64,000 nucleotides of DNA from Kitagawia praeruptora (GCA_037693485.1 CM075350.1:67684001-67748000), one strand, 5' to 3'. Shown: positions 34,490-44,534, counted from the stretch's first letter. Numbers and translations are program-made. The notes: generated by a model from the letters alone, not told the origin.

Positions 34490-34945
34490 CTTTTTTATAC
34501 ATAGCTCTGCGTTCGGTCTCAGCCAACCTCAAATCATGCCACCGTCTTAGCCAATATGGAAGCGGTGCGGAAAGCTCCGTATGAGTAACAGCACGACCAC
34601 GAACAGGAAATCCCAATATCATGTAAACATCCTCTAGAGTGATGGTGATCTCACCAAATGGGAAATGAAAGGTGTTGGTCTCTGGCCTAAACCTCTCCAC
34701 CAACGCCGTGATCAATCGGATGTCGTTCTGGGGAATCGAGCGTGGGTTAGTAAACGCTCGGAAACCCCAGTCTGACAGCAAACTAACCTGGGTGTCATCA
34801 AATACCCAATCGTCGAGGTTGGCTGTCAACTGGTAGACATCCAACTTCTCCCGCTCACCCCCCTGCCATATGTGACTGCTAATATGATCATCCTGCATGG
34901 TCAAGAGGGACCTATCGAGAGGCCTGCACTGCATATCCATAGCAT
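34490..34945 (-). CDS. PMD first large exon (right arm)
   Basis: Encodes MDMQCRPLDRSLLTMQDDHI, DWGFRAFTNPRSIPQNDIRL, FHFPFGEITITLEDVYMILG and WLRRWHDLRLAETERRAMYK. Acceptor TTGCAG and donor AAAAAAG|GTTTG. It joins in frame to an upstream 25-nt exon through a 665-bp intron (34946-35610) that is AT-rich with no other feature. Confidence 0.8.
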
Positions 34946-35610
34946 CTGCAATGTGCAAGATCAAAGAAATAAGGCACATTTCATAAACATGTACCAAAAT
35001 TGGCTAAAATTATCATTCCATTAAGACATATTTAAAACAAGAATAAATTAATACCGAATATAATTTATCAAATAAAATGCAGTACTAATATGTTAATTAA
35101 TCAAAATTCGAATTAATAAATCATATTAATTCATAAATTCGAATTTTAAACTCAAAAATTCAAATTAATAATTCAGAAAAATTCGAATTAAAATTTCCAC
35201 AACTCATAAAAAAAATTATAATTATAATTTCATAATTATAAACCCTAATAATTCGAATTAATTCATAGTTTTAATAAAAATTCGAATAATAATTCGAAAC
35301 CTAATTCTAAATTGGGCATTTCGAGCTAATTCAACCTAATTAAAGATGAGAAACCCTAATTTCAACTCAATTGAGGGTAAAAGCCCTAATTTCAAACTAA
35401 TGCAAACCAAAAATGGGTAAAATTCGAACTATGAACCCTAATAATTCGATTTAATTCATGATTTTAACTAAAATGAAGCAAATAAACACCACCCACAGTT
35501 AAAAACGAATCAAACCATGTACATATAATCGTCAGTAGCAATGTATATAGTAGTGCGTGTGTGTATGTATAACTACGTGCGTGTGTGTGTAAGTGTCAAT
35601 TAGAATATAC

Positions 35611-35635
35611 CTTGAGGAGGAAGATGGCCTGACAT
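35611..35635 (-). CDS. Putative first exon of the PMD gene
   Basis: A short exon encoding MSGHLPPQ before a CAAG|GTATATTC donor. It restores a continuous frame into the exon at 34945. Assigned from frame and splice fit only. Confidence 0.5.
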
Positions 35636-35650
35636 TCGCAGCACTGTGTG

Positions 35651-35693
35651 TAAATCGCCCGGAATCGCCTGGAATCGCCTGAAATCGCCTGAG
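35651..35693. repeat. Four 10-bp repeats AATCGCCTGG
   Basis: AATCGCCCGG, AATCGCCTGG, AATCGCCTGA, AATCGCCTGA in tandem just upstream of the predicted PMD start codon. Confidence 0.8.
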
Positions 35694-35759
35694 CTCTGTG
35701 TTTAATTAGGGTTAATCGGGTCGCGGCAACCGCAATGGGTGGTTGTATAAGTCTCCTAT

Positions 35760-35902
35760 CCGCATTGTATCATTGCGGTAATGATTTAAGGGTAAACAAG
35801 TAATTCCATATTTTTATGTATCTGCATTGTATCATTGCGGCAATGATTTAAGGGTAAACAAGTAATTTCAGATTTTCATTTATCCGCTATGTATCATTGC
35901 GG
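35760..35902. promoter_or_regulatory. Three 19-bp dyads upstream of the PMD gene
   Basis: CCGCAT-TGTATCA-TTGCGG at 35760, CTGCAT-TGTATCA-TTGCGG at 35822 and CCGCTA-TGTATCA-TTGCGG at 35884, exactly 62 bp apart with the interval GGTAAACAAGTAATT also repeated. They start 125 bp upstream of the predicted ATG. Confidence 0.75.
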
Positions 35903-35904
35903 CA

Positions 35905-36165
35905 ACAAATTGGAGGGTGAAAATGTAATTTCATATTTTTACTTGTTTCTATATTTCAAATTAACAGCTTTTATTAATTTATTAATTTTATTACTTTTAT
36001 TAAATATAAAACTATAATAATTTATTTAAAATTTTATGTAATAATTCAAATTTTATAAACATTTTTATATTTTATAATGTATTAATTTACCAATTTTTTT
36101 AATTTTAATAAATAATAAAAATAAAAGTATAAAAACATAAAATAATATTTAAGGACCTGAGATCG
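35905..36165. other. AT-rich spacer
   Basis: Low-complexity AT-rich sequence between two dyad clusters; nothing else seen. Confidence 0.4.
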
Positions 36166-36172
36166 ACTCCTG

Positions 36173-36269
36173 CCGCAAACGTTCATTGCGGCCCATTCCT
36201 ACCGCAAGTTTTCATTGCGGCACCCCTATATTTTTTTTTAAGTTTTCCTGCCGCAAGTGTTCATTGCGG
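36173..36269. promoter_or_regulatory. Three 19-bp dyads, probable outer edge of the complex
   Basis: CCGCAA-ACGTTCA-TTGCGG at 36173, CCGCAA-GTTTTCA-TTGCGG at 36202 and CCGCAA-GTGTTCA-TTGCGG at 36251. Followed by GTTGGTGGTTGTGG and GGTGGCTGTGGAAGGGC, then plain AT-rich DNA, so this may be the right end of the whole element. Confidence 0.7.
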
Positions 36270-36329
36270 CAGTGTACGAGTTGGTGGTTGTGGACCTTTT
36301 TTCAACCAACGGTGGCTGTGGAAGGGCAC

Positions 36330-36739
36330 CCATATATATATAAATATATATATATATAAGTGCATGTAATTAAAATATTAAAAAAATATTTTAAAATGGA
36401 AAACAAAGATAAACAAATCTTAAAAAATTAATTAAATTGAAAGATGACATTAAGAAAAAATAATAAATATTTACATAATTTACAAAACATTCCGTGGTAT
36501 GACTTTATTATTTGTTTTATTAATTTTTTTGTTGAAAAATGTTTAGATTTTGGATGTAATTTAAGATCTCAGTGTATCAATTGAACACTGAATGTAAATG
36601 TTATATATATTTATGTGTCATATATATTTATATATATTTATGTTAACGACCACACCATAGCATACAAAAAAAAGGCTTGATCCTAATTATATATAAAGAT
36701 ATGATATGAATACTAAACTTACATGAATTAATGAATATG
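36330..36739. other. AT-rich intergenic DNA
   Basis: (TA)-rich stretches and no gene. Confidence 0.4.
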
Positions 36740-36748
36740 TAAATATTT

Positions 36749-37567
36749 GGGTGATGGCCCTAACTACCCAGATTTGGGAAACAATGGTCCGATATGCCCA
36801 TATCCAATCTGCATGGCCCTAAATACCGACCGGATACGCATTTGAGGAAGGTGTATTCGGACACGCATATTAGAGAGACGTATTCTTCACAAAACTGATT
36901 TATGCACTTGTGAACAGTGCTTGGGACACGCATGTTGAACATGCGTGTCTTGAGATACGCATGTTCAACATGCGTGTCTGAAGCACTGTTCATCGTCGTC
37001 CCCAGCTCGTCGTTGCCGGATATTTCCTCGTTTTTTTCAAACGATTCGTCCGTGCTCTACAGGCACCTATCACTCACATATCATACACCAACGTGTTCGT
37101 CTCTCCACCCTCTACAACCCTATAATTGTGGATTTGAGTATTTTTCGCCGGATTAAAAAGTCCTAAATCGAGATCCATTTTTCGATTTGGTTTCCGACAA
37201 GCTGGTACACGCCCCTGCGGGGCCAGAAAACAACAAACGATTCTTGTAAAGTGTAGAGCAAGCTGTGGACATCATTTTGATGTCCTCAGTTTTTGTGGAT
37301 GTTGTCGTATTATCGAGAACGGAAGTAGGCGATTTTGGAGGCGATTCTGAGATCAGAGCACGTCGGAGTTGGATTGAAGATAATGACGTCATCTGACGTC
37401 ATCACGCATCTGAGAGATGCGTGACCCCTGTTACGCATTCTAGTGATGCGCATCACAGTATACGCATGTTAGGGATGCGTATCCCGTGGGTATATCGGGC
37501 CAGTGCTTCCGCATATCAGCATATTGGGCCTTGTGTCTCCAAATCTAGGCATTTTGGGCATTTTCTC
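36749..37567. mobile_element. Mutator-type MITE A, 819 bp, filled with ACGCAT dyads
   Basis: Flanked by a 9-bp duplication TAAATATTT (36740-36748 and 37568-37576). Ends GGGTGATGGCCCTAACTACC and, inverted, GAGAAAATGCCCAAAATGCC, then CAGATTTGGG and TAGATTTGGA. It contains five clear ACGCAT-N7-ATGCGT dyads (36928, 36957, 37404, 37433, 37462) and two decayed ones (36836, 36863). The middle is GC-richer than its surroundings and may be captured gene sequence, but no convincing frame remains. Related, inverted, to the element at 41559. Confidence 0.85.
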
Positions 37568-37664
37568 TAAATATTTTGGGCTTGAAATTTCTTTTTTTTT
37601 TAAAACCGGGCTTGAAATTTCTAAAAGTTGTAATAGAAAACTTTACTATTAATGTGGTTTATAA

Positions 37665-38110
37665 TCATAATAAATTAATGTTTTTCAACAATGCGATTGT
37701 ATAGAAATTAATTGAAGTGATACAAGGATTCTCTTCTGTTAACAACCAAGGCTGATCTAAAATTTGAATGTTTTCCCCGTTGCCAACTCTCCAAAGAACA
37801 CCATCTCTAAACAGCTGTCTTGCCTCCATTAAACTTCTCCAAATAAAACTAGGATTGTGTCCTAGTTCAGAGTGAAGCACATCAGTATTAGAAAAGTATT
37901 TGGCTTTATAAAGCCTCGATACTAAACTCTGTGTATTCGTAGTCAATCTCCATAATTGCTTGCCCAGCATAGCAATGTTAAAGTCACGGAAATTTCTAAA
38001 ACCCATTCCACCATCTCTTTTATGCTTAGACAGTCTCTCCCAACACATCCAAATTATACTCGAATTATTTGACTGACCTGAGTTCCACCAGTACTTCGCT
38101 AAGCATTTCT
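37665..38110 (-). pseudogene. LINE reverse transcriptase C-terminal region
   Basis: Encodes WMCWERLSKHKRDGGMGFRN, MLGKQLWRLTTNTQSLVSRL and LGHNPSFIWRSL, typical of the region after the RT core in plant L1-type LINEs. It breaks off at the inversion junction and at the 5' boundary. Confidence 0.8.
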
Positions 38111-38134
38111 CAATGTTACTAGTGAATCAAAAGG

Positions 38135-39019
38135 GTGCAAGTTCAAGCAATTTGTCCAACATATCAGGTGGAGGAAGAAACTATAGTTCACAGTTTGGTG
38201 TATTGTCAGTATGCTAGGCAGTGTTGGTCGATTTTATTGCCAGGAATTCAGTTCAGAGAAGATGTTGATTTTCATTCATGGTTGTCAACTATGTTCAGTA
38301 CAGATCGGAGAAAATTCACGGAGATAGTAACTCTTTGTTGGTCGCTTTGGAGAACAAGGAATGATCTTGTCTGGAATCAAAAACACACAAGAATTTACAG
38401 GACAGTTGCAGCAGCAAGGCAATATCTTGCACAATGGATAGTAACCCAAAACAGGAATTTTGTAACTCCTCTTCAGCCGCAGGTAGAAGGAGATGGAGCT
38501 AGTAGTTGGGTTAAGCCTCAAGCAAATAAAGTCAAGATATCAGTTGATGCAACGGTTTTTGAAGATCATGGTGGTGTTGGTTTTGGACTAGTGGCCACTA
38601 ATTTTGAGGGAGAGTTATGTGAAGCCAAAGCAATCTTTAAACCTAGTATGTCCTCACCAGTCCAAGCAGAAACAATGGCTTTCAAGGAGGCATTAAGCTT
38701 GTTGGATGCACGAGGCTGGCATGATGCTGTGGTCGAGTGGGATTGTTTAAATATGGTACAAGCAGTCAAAAGTGGTGTTCCAATGAGGTCTTATCTTGGC
38801 CTTATCATTGAGGAGTGTCGTGGCATTTTGCAACGATTAAACAAAGTTGGCATTTTGCAACGATTAAACAAAGTTAGTTTGTTCTTTGTCAAACGATCTG
38901 CTAATATGGTTGCCCATCAACTGACAATGGAATCATATTTTCTGTCAGGTCGTATTTTCGATAGGAATAATGTTCGTAGATCGATTCAAAAGTGTATTAA
39001 TTTGGATTTGAAGTCTTAA
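38135..39019 (+). CDS. LINE zf-RVT and RNase H domain (open frame)
   Basis: 294 codons: a zf-RVT-like Cys/His segment at the start (ETIVHSLVYCQYARQCW), then an RNase H domain of the RVT_3 type with catalytic Asp in KISVDATVFEDHGGVGFG, Glu in AETMAFKEAL, Asp in WDCLNMVQ and the C-terminal KRSANMVAHQL. A 27-bp tandem duplication at 38822-38848 and 38849-38875 repeats GILQRLNKV. The frame is open but is only the tail of the LINE ORF2, so it is not an independent gene. Confidence 0.75.
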   Translation: MQVQAICPTYQVEEETIVHSLVYCQYARQCWSILLPGIQFREDVDFHSWLSTMFSTDRRKFTEIVTLCWSLWRTRNDLVWNQKHTRIYRTVAAARQYLAQWIVTQNRNFVTPLQPQVEGDGASSWVKPQANKVKISVDATVFEDHGGVGFGLVATNFEGELCEAKAIFKPSMSSPVQAETMAFKEALSLLDARGWHDAVVEWDCLNMVQAVKSGVPMRSYLGLIIEECRGILQRLNKVGILQRLNKVSLFFVKRSANMVAHQLTMESYFLSGRIFDRNNVRRSIQKCINLDLKS

Positions 39020-39119
39020 TAAAATTCCAGTTTTTTGTCAAAAAAAAAAAAGATGATGTCAAAATATTGTTATATAATATTTTCATGTAAATTTAAGTTA
39101 TAAAGTACTCATTTTATAG

Positions 39120-39530
39120 TGGTCTCATTTTCTTATAATATGTTAACGTTAAAGTTTGATCAATTATTTTTTGTTAAAAAATGGTCGATCCAAATCACTA
39201 AATCATTTAAAAATTTACATATTTATTTATTATATTATGAATTTAATAAGGTGTATTAATAAAAAAATCCTATAATATACTTTAGATTCGCTTTTCCCTA
39301 AAATTTTATGACATTAGAATATAGGCCAAATTTAGTGGGTGTTTGGGGAGTGAGAAAGTGAGCTTAAATGGGTAATAAACCTTACTATTTTTATACCCGT
39401 GTAACGGGTTGCTTTATTAATATTTTATAATATATTTTTATTATGATTTCTTTATCAAAAGTAGTTTATAAAACATTTTGAATTGTTTTTTACTTTTTAA
39501 TGATTATAAAGTAATAATATACATGTATTT

Positions 39531-39579
<49 letters not shown>

Positions 39580-40423
39580 TAAAATCATTATGGAAATATG
39601 TAAACTTATAATAACAATTAATAAAGTTGATGATGAATATTTTATTAGTTTTATCCTTTATTAATTTACTTTAAATTTTGTTGTTGATGAAATTTAATAT
39701 TTTTGTAAATTTTAAATTATTAAATTATTAGAGGATTTTTTGAGGTTATTACATTTTGATTCTCTATAAATTATTTTATTTTAGATTTTCGGATTGTTTT
39801 TTACTTTATTTACAACTTTAGTACCGAATGTAGAATCTTTGCAAAATAATAAAATGTTAATTTATTGATTTGTGTTTACTTTTCTTAGTATAAATTTTAA
39901 AAAGATGTTTGTTGTAATATCTAAAAGTAAAAATTTTATTATTACTTTTTTAAAATTAGGTTTTCTTATATTATGTTAATGTTAAAGATTGATCAATTAT
40001 TTTTTGTTAAAAAATGATCGATCCAAATCATTAAATCATTTAAAATTTTACATATTTATTTATTTTTACAACAAATTTACATTCATACGATTGGATTTTA
40101 AATTTGGTGTCCAAATATTATGAATTTAATAAGGTGTTTTAATAAAAAAAAAATCTATGATACCCTTTAGATTGCTTTTCCCAATTATTTTATGACATTA
40201 GAAATTAGAATATAGGCCAAATTTAGTGGGTGTTTGGGGAGTGAGAAAGTGAGCTTAAATGGGTAACAAACCTTACTATTTTATACCCGTGTAACGGGTT
40301 ACTTTATTAATATTTTATAATATATTTTTATTATGATTTCTTTATCAAAAGTAGTTTATAAAGCAATTTGAATTGTTTTTTACTTTTTAATGATTACAAA
40401 GTAATAATATACATGTATTTTGT

Positions 40424-40468
<45 letters not shown>

Positions 40469-40860
40469 CTAAAATTATTATGGAAAATATGTAAACTTAT
40501 AATAACAATTAATTAAGTTGATGATGAATATTTTATTAGTTTTATCCTTTATTAATTTACTTTAAATTTTGTTGTTGATGAAATTTAATATTTTTGTAAC
40601 TTTTAAATTATTAAATTATTATAGGATGTTTTGAGGTTATTACATTTTGATTCTCTTTAAATTATTTTATTTTAGATTTTCGGATTGTTTTTTACTTTAT
40701 TTACAACTTTAGTACCGAATATAGAATCTTTGCAAAATAATAAAATGTTAATTTATTGATTTGTGTTTACTTTTCTTAGTATAAATTTTAAAAAGATGTT
40801 TGTTGTAATATCTAAAAGTAAAAATTTTATTATTACTTTTTTAAAAGTAGGTTTTCTTGA
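39120..40860. repeat. Tandem duplication, 840-880 bp, with ACCCGT hairpin and (TA)n
   Basis: Copy 1 about 39120-39959, copy 2 about 39960-40855. Each holds ATACCCGTGTAACGGGTT (a perfect 6-bp stem, at 39401 and 40285), which resembles a Helitron 3' hairpin read from the minus strand, and a microsatellite ((TA)n at 39537-39579; (CA)n(TA)n at 40427-40468). Copy 2 has a 45-bp extra segment. Confidence 0.75.
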
Positions 40861-41549
40861 AACTCTTTTATGTGATAAGTTTTTTTTAAATAATATTTTA
40901 AACTTTAGTCTAAAAGAGATTTGTATTAATTTTAGTTAATAATAATTTTCTCTAACTTTAATCTTTTTTGTTTTATAATTTATTATTTTAGTGCATCTTT
41001 TTTTGATCGGCTTATCAATCAATATATTCCAAATGTCTGCTAGTATCGCATTTTGAAAATTACTGCTTTTATCCTTCATTTTTTTAATGTTATTTATTTC
41101 TTTGATGCCCTTTTTTGTCATCACACAAGAAAATTATTGCCTTTATCCTTTATTTTTTTTAATCTTCTTTATTTCTTCGATGTCCCTTTTTGTCATTACA
41201 CAACATTTGGAGCGATCCAATTTAGATTGGATCGACCCAAATCTAAATCTATACTATTTTTTATCATTACACAACATTTGGATCGACCCAATTGGAATGA
41301 CCCAAATCTAAACCTCTACTATTATCCTTCATTTTTTTTATTAATAATATAATTAATGATAATTAGCCGATTACCTTTTTCAGTTAAAAGATGTTTACTT
41401 ATAATTTATATGATATTACCTTTTATAAATACCTAAAATATAATATCTTTGAATTAATAATTTTTTCTCTCTAATCAGCATTTGGAGCGATTCAGTTGGA
41501 TCAACCCAAATCTAAACCTCTACTATTATCCTTCATTTTTTATTAATAA
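40861..41549. other. AT-rich DNA with short dispersed repeats
   Basis: Several copies of TTATCCTTCATTTTTTT, CATTACACAACATTTGG and GGATCGACCCAAATCTAAAC at about 41.07-41.34 and 41.48-41.54 kb, recurring at 45.98-46.2 and 47.18-47.27 kb. No coding sequence. Confidence 0.5.
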
Positions 41550-41558
41550 TATAATTAA

Positions 41559-42411
41559 GAGAAATTGCCCAAACTACCACTATTTCCTCCACTCTCTCAC
41601 CAAAATACCATTATGCGGAACAGTCCGCCCTTTTTAACCACTGACTACGCATGTCACGATTGCGTAGTCTACAATACGCATGTCAGAATTGCGCATACTG
41701 AGTTACGCATCTGGAGGATGCGTAATGACGTCATGCTGCGTCATTTCTTCACTTCCTTCTCCGGCGCTCAGACGAGGAGAAAAATCGCAAGGGAGATCGC
41801 CGGCTTCGTTCACCGTACTCAGGCTACCTCCACCACATTTGAGGGCATTAAAATGATCCCCTGACAACCCTCTATCTTTTACCCAGTTTAATTGTTGTGT
41901 GTTGGCCCCGCAGGGGTGTGTTATGAGCTAATCGGAAAATCAATCGGAGCATTTGAATCGAAATGGGGCTTTCAAATCTGGGGAAAGAAACAAAAAACGA
42001 AGAACATAGGGTTGTAGATCGTGAGAAGACGATCATTTTTATGTATAGCATGCCACGGATAGATGCCTGAAGAGAACGGTGGAAGAGATCGAAATTAACT
42101 CGACATTCGTCTCCGACGGCGACGGGAAAGAGACGATGAACAGTGGTAGATACGCATGTTCAACATGCGTATCCTCCTCCACGCATGTTGAACATGCGTA
42201 TACAGTTCACTGTTCACGTTGGCTGACAGCTGAATTTTACAAAGTCCACGCAGCCATCACATGTGTGGTCGATGGCCACGCATTTTGGTAATGCGTATAC
42301 GCTCCACGCATTACCAAAATGCGTGGCCCGTGGTTAAAAAGGGCGGACAGTTTTGCCGGTGGGTATTTTGGGCAAGAGGAATTAAAATGTGGGTATTTTG
42401 GTTTTCCACCC
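41559..42411. mobile_element. Mutator-type MITE B, 853 bp, filled with ACGCAT dyads
   Basis: Flanked by a 9-bp duplication TATAATTAA (41550-41558 and 42412-42420); the uninterrupted site is seen at 41349. Ends GAGAAATTGCCCAAACTACC and, inverted, GGGTGGAAAACCAAAATACC. Seven ACGCAT-N7-ATGCGT-type dyads (41647, 41676, 41705, 42152, 42181, 42278, 42306). Shares GTTGGCCCCGCAGGGG and TGACGTCA stretches with element A in opposite orientation. Confidence 0.87.
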
Positions 42412-42420
42412 TATAATTAA

Positions 42421-44525
42421 TGATAATTAGCTGATTGCCTTTTTCAATTAAAAGATGTTTACTTATAATTGATGATATTGCCTTTTATAAATACCTAAAA
42501 TATCATATCTTCCAATCAATAATTTTTTTCTCTCTAATTAAAACACGTTGACTTTTAATTTAAAACATAATATTGCAATAATTAATACATACCCAAAAAT
42601 ATGACATCATATCTTCTAACCACTAACAAAATATAATAAAAATTCGTATACAACGAATAATATCCGTTAGATTTTTAGTTAAAAATTAGAATTGTTAGAT
42701 CTAATGATTAAATTTATTACATGATTAAATTTATTTACTAAAATTTCAAGGTTCAAATTTTTATAAATACCTAAAATATCATATCTTTCAATCAATAATT
42801 TCTTCTCTCTAATTAAAACACGTTAACTTTTAATTTAAAACATGATATTGCAATAATTAATACATACCCAAAAATATGACATCATATCTTCTAACCACTA
42901 ATAAAATCTATACTATATTATAAAAGCCGAAACATTAAAAGTTTGGTTGGTCGGTCGGTAGGGTACCTATTGATTTTACTTATTTATCCTTACTCAAATA
43001 TAATCTATCATACTAACTAACTAATTTCTTTTTTGAGGTTAAACATGTTATCTTCTCTATTTTTCAATAAATAAATAATTTCTTTTTTCAGGTAAATTCA
43101 ATATCTTTTATATTTTATCTAACTAAAATTTCTATCATACTAACTAATTAATTTCCCTTTTCAGGTTAAATATATTATCTTTTCTATTTTTCAAAAACTA
43201 AATAATTTTTTTTTTCAGGTAAAATACGATATTTTTTATATTTTATCTAAATAAAATTTCTCCTTTATTAATTAATTTCCTTTTTCAGGTTAAACATATT
43301 ACCTTTTCTATTTTTCAATAACTAAATAATTTCATTCTTAGGTAAAATACAATATCTTTTACATTTTATTTAACTAAAATTTCACCTTTTTTAAAAACTA
43401 CGATCAATTTTGTATAATAAAATAACATAATTATATTATAATTAGTATTAACTAATCAATTACCTTTTTGAGCAAAAATACGTTACCTTTTCTCTTTTCT
43501 CTAACTAAAATCTTTCTTTTTTCAATTGTATCATGGACGGTTACCTTTTTCAAACACGTTACCTTTTTTCCTTTCTCTTACGAAAATCTCTCTTTTTCCA
43601 ATTATATCGCGGGCAATTCTATTTAATAAAAATAAAATAATTATATTATAGTACTAATAATTAACTGATTACCTTTTCAACTAAAACGTATCATCTTTAT
43701 ATTTTTTCTAATTAAATTCCCTTTTTTTCTAGAAATTTCAGGGGCAACATTAATTTCTCATTTTCTAAAAACTATGAACAATTTTATTTACTAAAATAAC
43801 ATAATTAAATTATAATTATTATAAACTAATCAATTACCTTTTTCACATAAATTATGTCATCTTTTTAATTTTCACGTTACCTTTCTATTTTTTAAAACTA
43901 GAACTGTTAGATATAATGATTAAATATATTGCATGATTAAATTTATTTACTAAATGCATTAAATGCATACCCAAAAATATGACATCATATCTTCTAACCA
44001 CTAACAAAATATAATAAAAATTTGTATACAACGAATAATATCAGTTAGATTTTTAGTTAAAAATTAGAATAGTTAGATCTAATGATTAAATATATTATAT
44101 GATTAAATTTATTTACTAAAATTTCAAAGTTCAAATTTTTATAAATACCTAAAATATCATATATTTCAATCAATAATTTCTTCTCTCTAATTAAAACAAG
44201 TTGACTTTTAATTTAAAACATAATATTACAATAATTAATACATACCCAAAATATGACATCATATCTTCTAGCCACTAACAAAATATAATAAAAATTCGTA
44301 TACAACGAATAATATCCATACGAATTATATCCGTTAGATTTTCAGTTATAAATTAGAACTGTTAGACCTAATGATTAAATATATTACATGATTAAATTTA
44401 TTTACTAATTGCATACCAAAAAATATGACATCATATCTTCTAACCACTAATAAAATATAATAAAAATTCGTATACAACGAATAATATCAGTTAGATTTTT
44501 AGTTAAAATTAGAACTATTAGATCT
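42421..44525. repeat. Array of about 275-bp AT-rich repeats
   Basis: Units beginning ATACCCAAAAATATGACATC near 42588, 42863, 43969, 44243 and 44409. Each has CGTATACAACGAATAATATC, TTAGATCTAATGATTAA and TAAATACCTAAAATATCATA. The array is interrupted by Helitron-like sequence (42907 to about 43890) and continues around the two MITEs to 45970. Confidence 0.7.
42907..43890 (+). mobile_element. Helitron-like segment, 5' end
   Basis: Begins TCTATACTATATTATAAAAG after an A, the same start as the complete Helitron at 57962-58953 on the other strand (then CCGAAACATT(A/G)AAAGTTT in both). The body has several internal repeats of about 120 bp with CCTTTTTCAGGTTAAA. No clear hairpin plus CTAG end is seen before repeat sequence resumes near 43890; an alternative 3' end lies at 48878. 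Confidence 0.55.
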
Positions 44526-44534
44526 AATGATTAA

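Larger units (their letters stand above)
29041..35635 (-). pseudogene. PMD gene, right inverted copy (5' part complete, peptidase end missing)
   Basis: The inverted mate of 1-16680, without the LTR and hAT insertions. Likely start ATG at 35633-35635 (MSGHLPPQ), exon 1 35611-35635, then 34490-34945, 33508-33673, 32573-33344, 32156-32398, several short exons, a DUF8039-like exon 31167-31424 (intact, 86 codons) and Pro-rich exons down to 29085. TAG at 32873-32875 interrupts the core exon (left copy LGQFGIL, here LR-stop-FGIL). The copy ends in the intron after the last Pro-rich exon, so the Ulp1 domain is absent. The two arms are nearly identical, so the duplication is recent. Confidence 0.82.
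37660..39051 (+). mobile_element. 5'-truncated LINE (L1 type) with inverted 5' segment
   Basis: A direct segment (about 38115-39051) ends in an A-run at 39040-39051. An inverted segment (about 37660-38110) carries the upstream part of the same reverse-transcriptase protein on the minus strand. This head-to-head structure is the hallmark of twin priming during LINE insertion. I could not find an unambiguous target duplication. Confidence 0.75.

Noticed and set aside
1..35635. The inverted repeat as a pure assembly artefact
   Set aside because: The arms carry private insertions, point changes and different repeat copy numbers, so they are two real sequences. Long reads should still confirm the junction.
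43895..43910. Helitron 3' end at AAAACTAG
   Set aside because: No hairpin precedes it, no T follows it, and the same bases are nearly present in the local 275-bp repeat.
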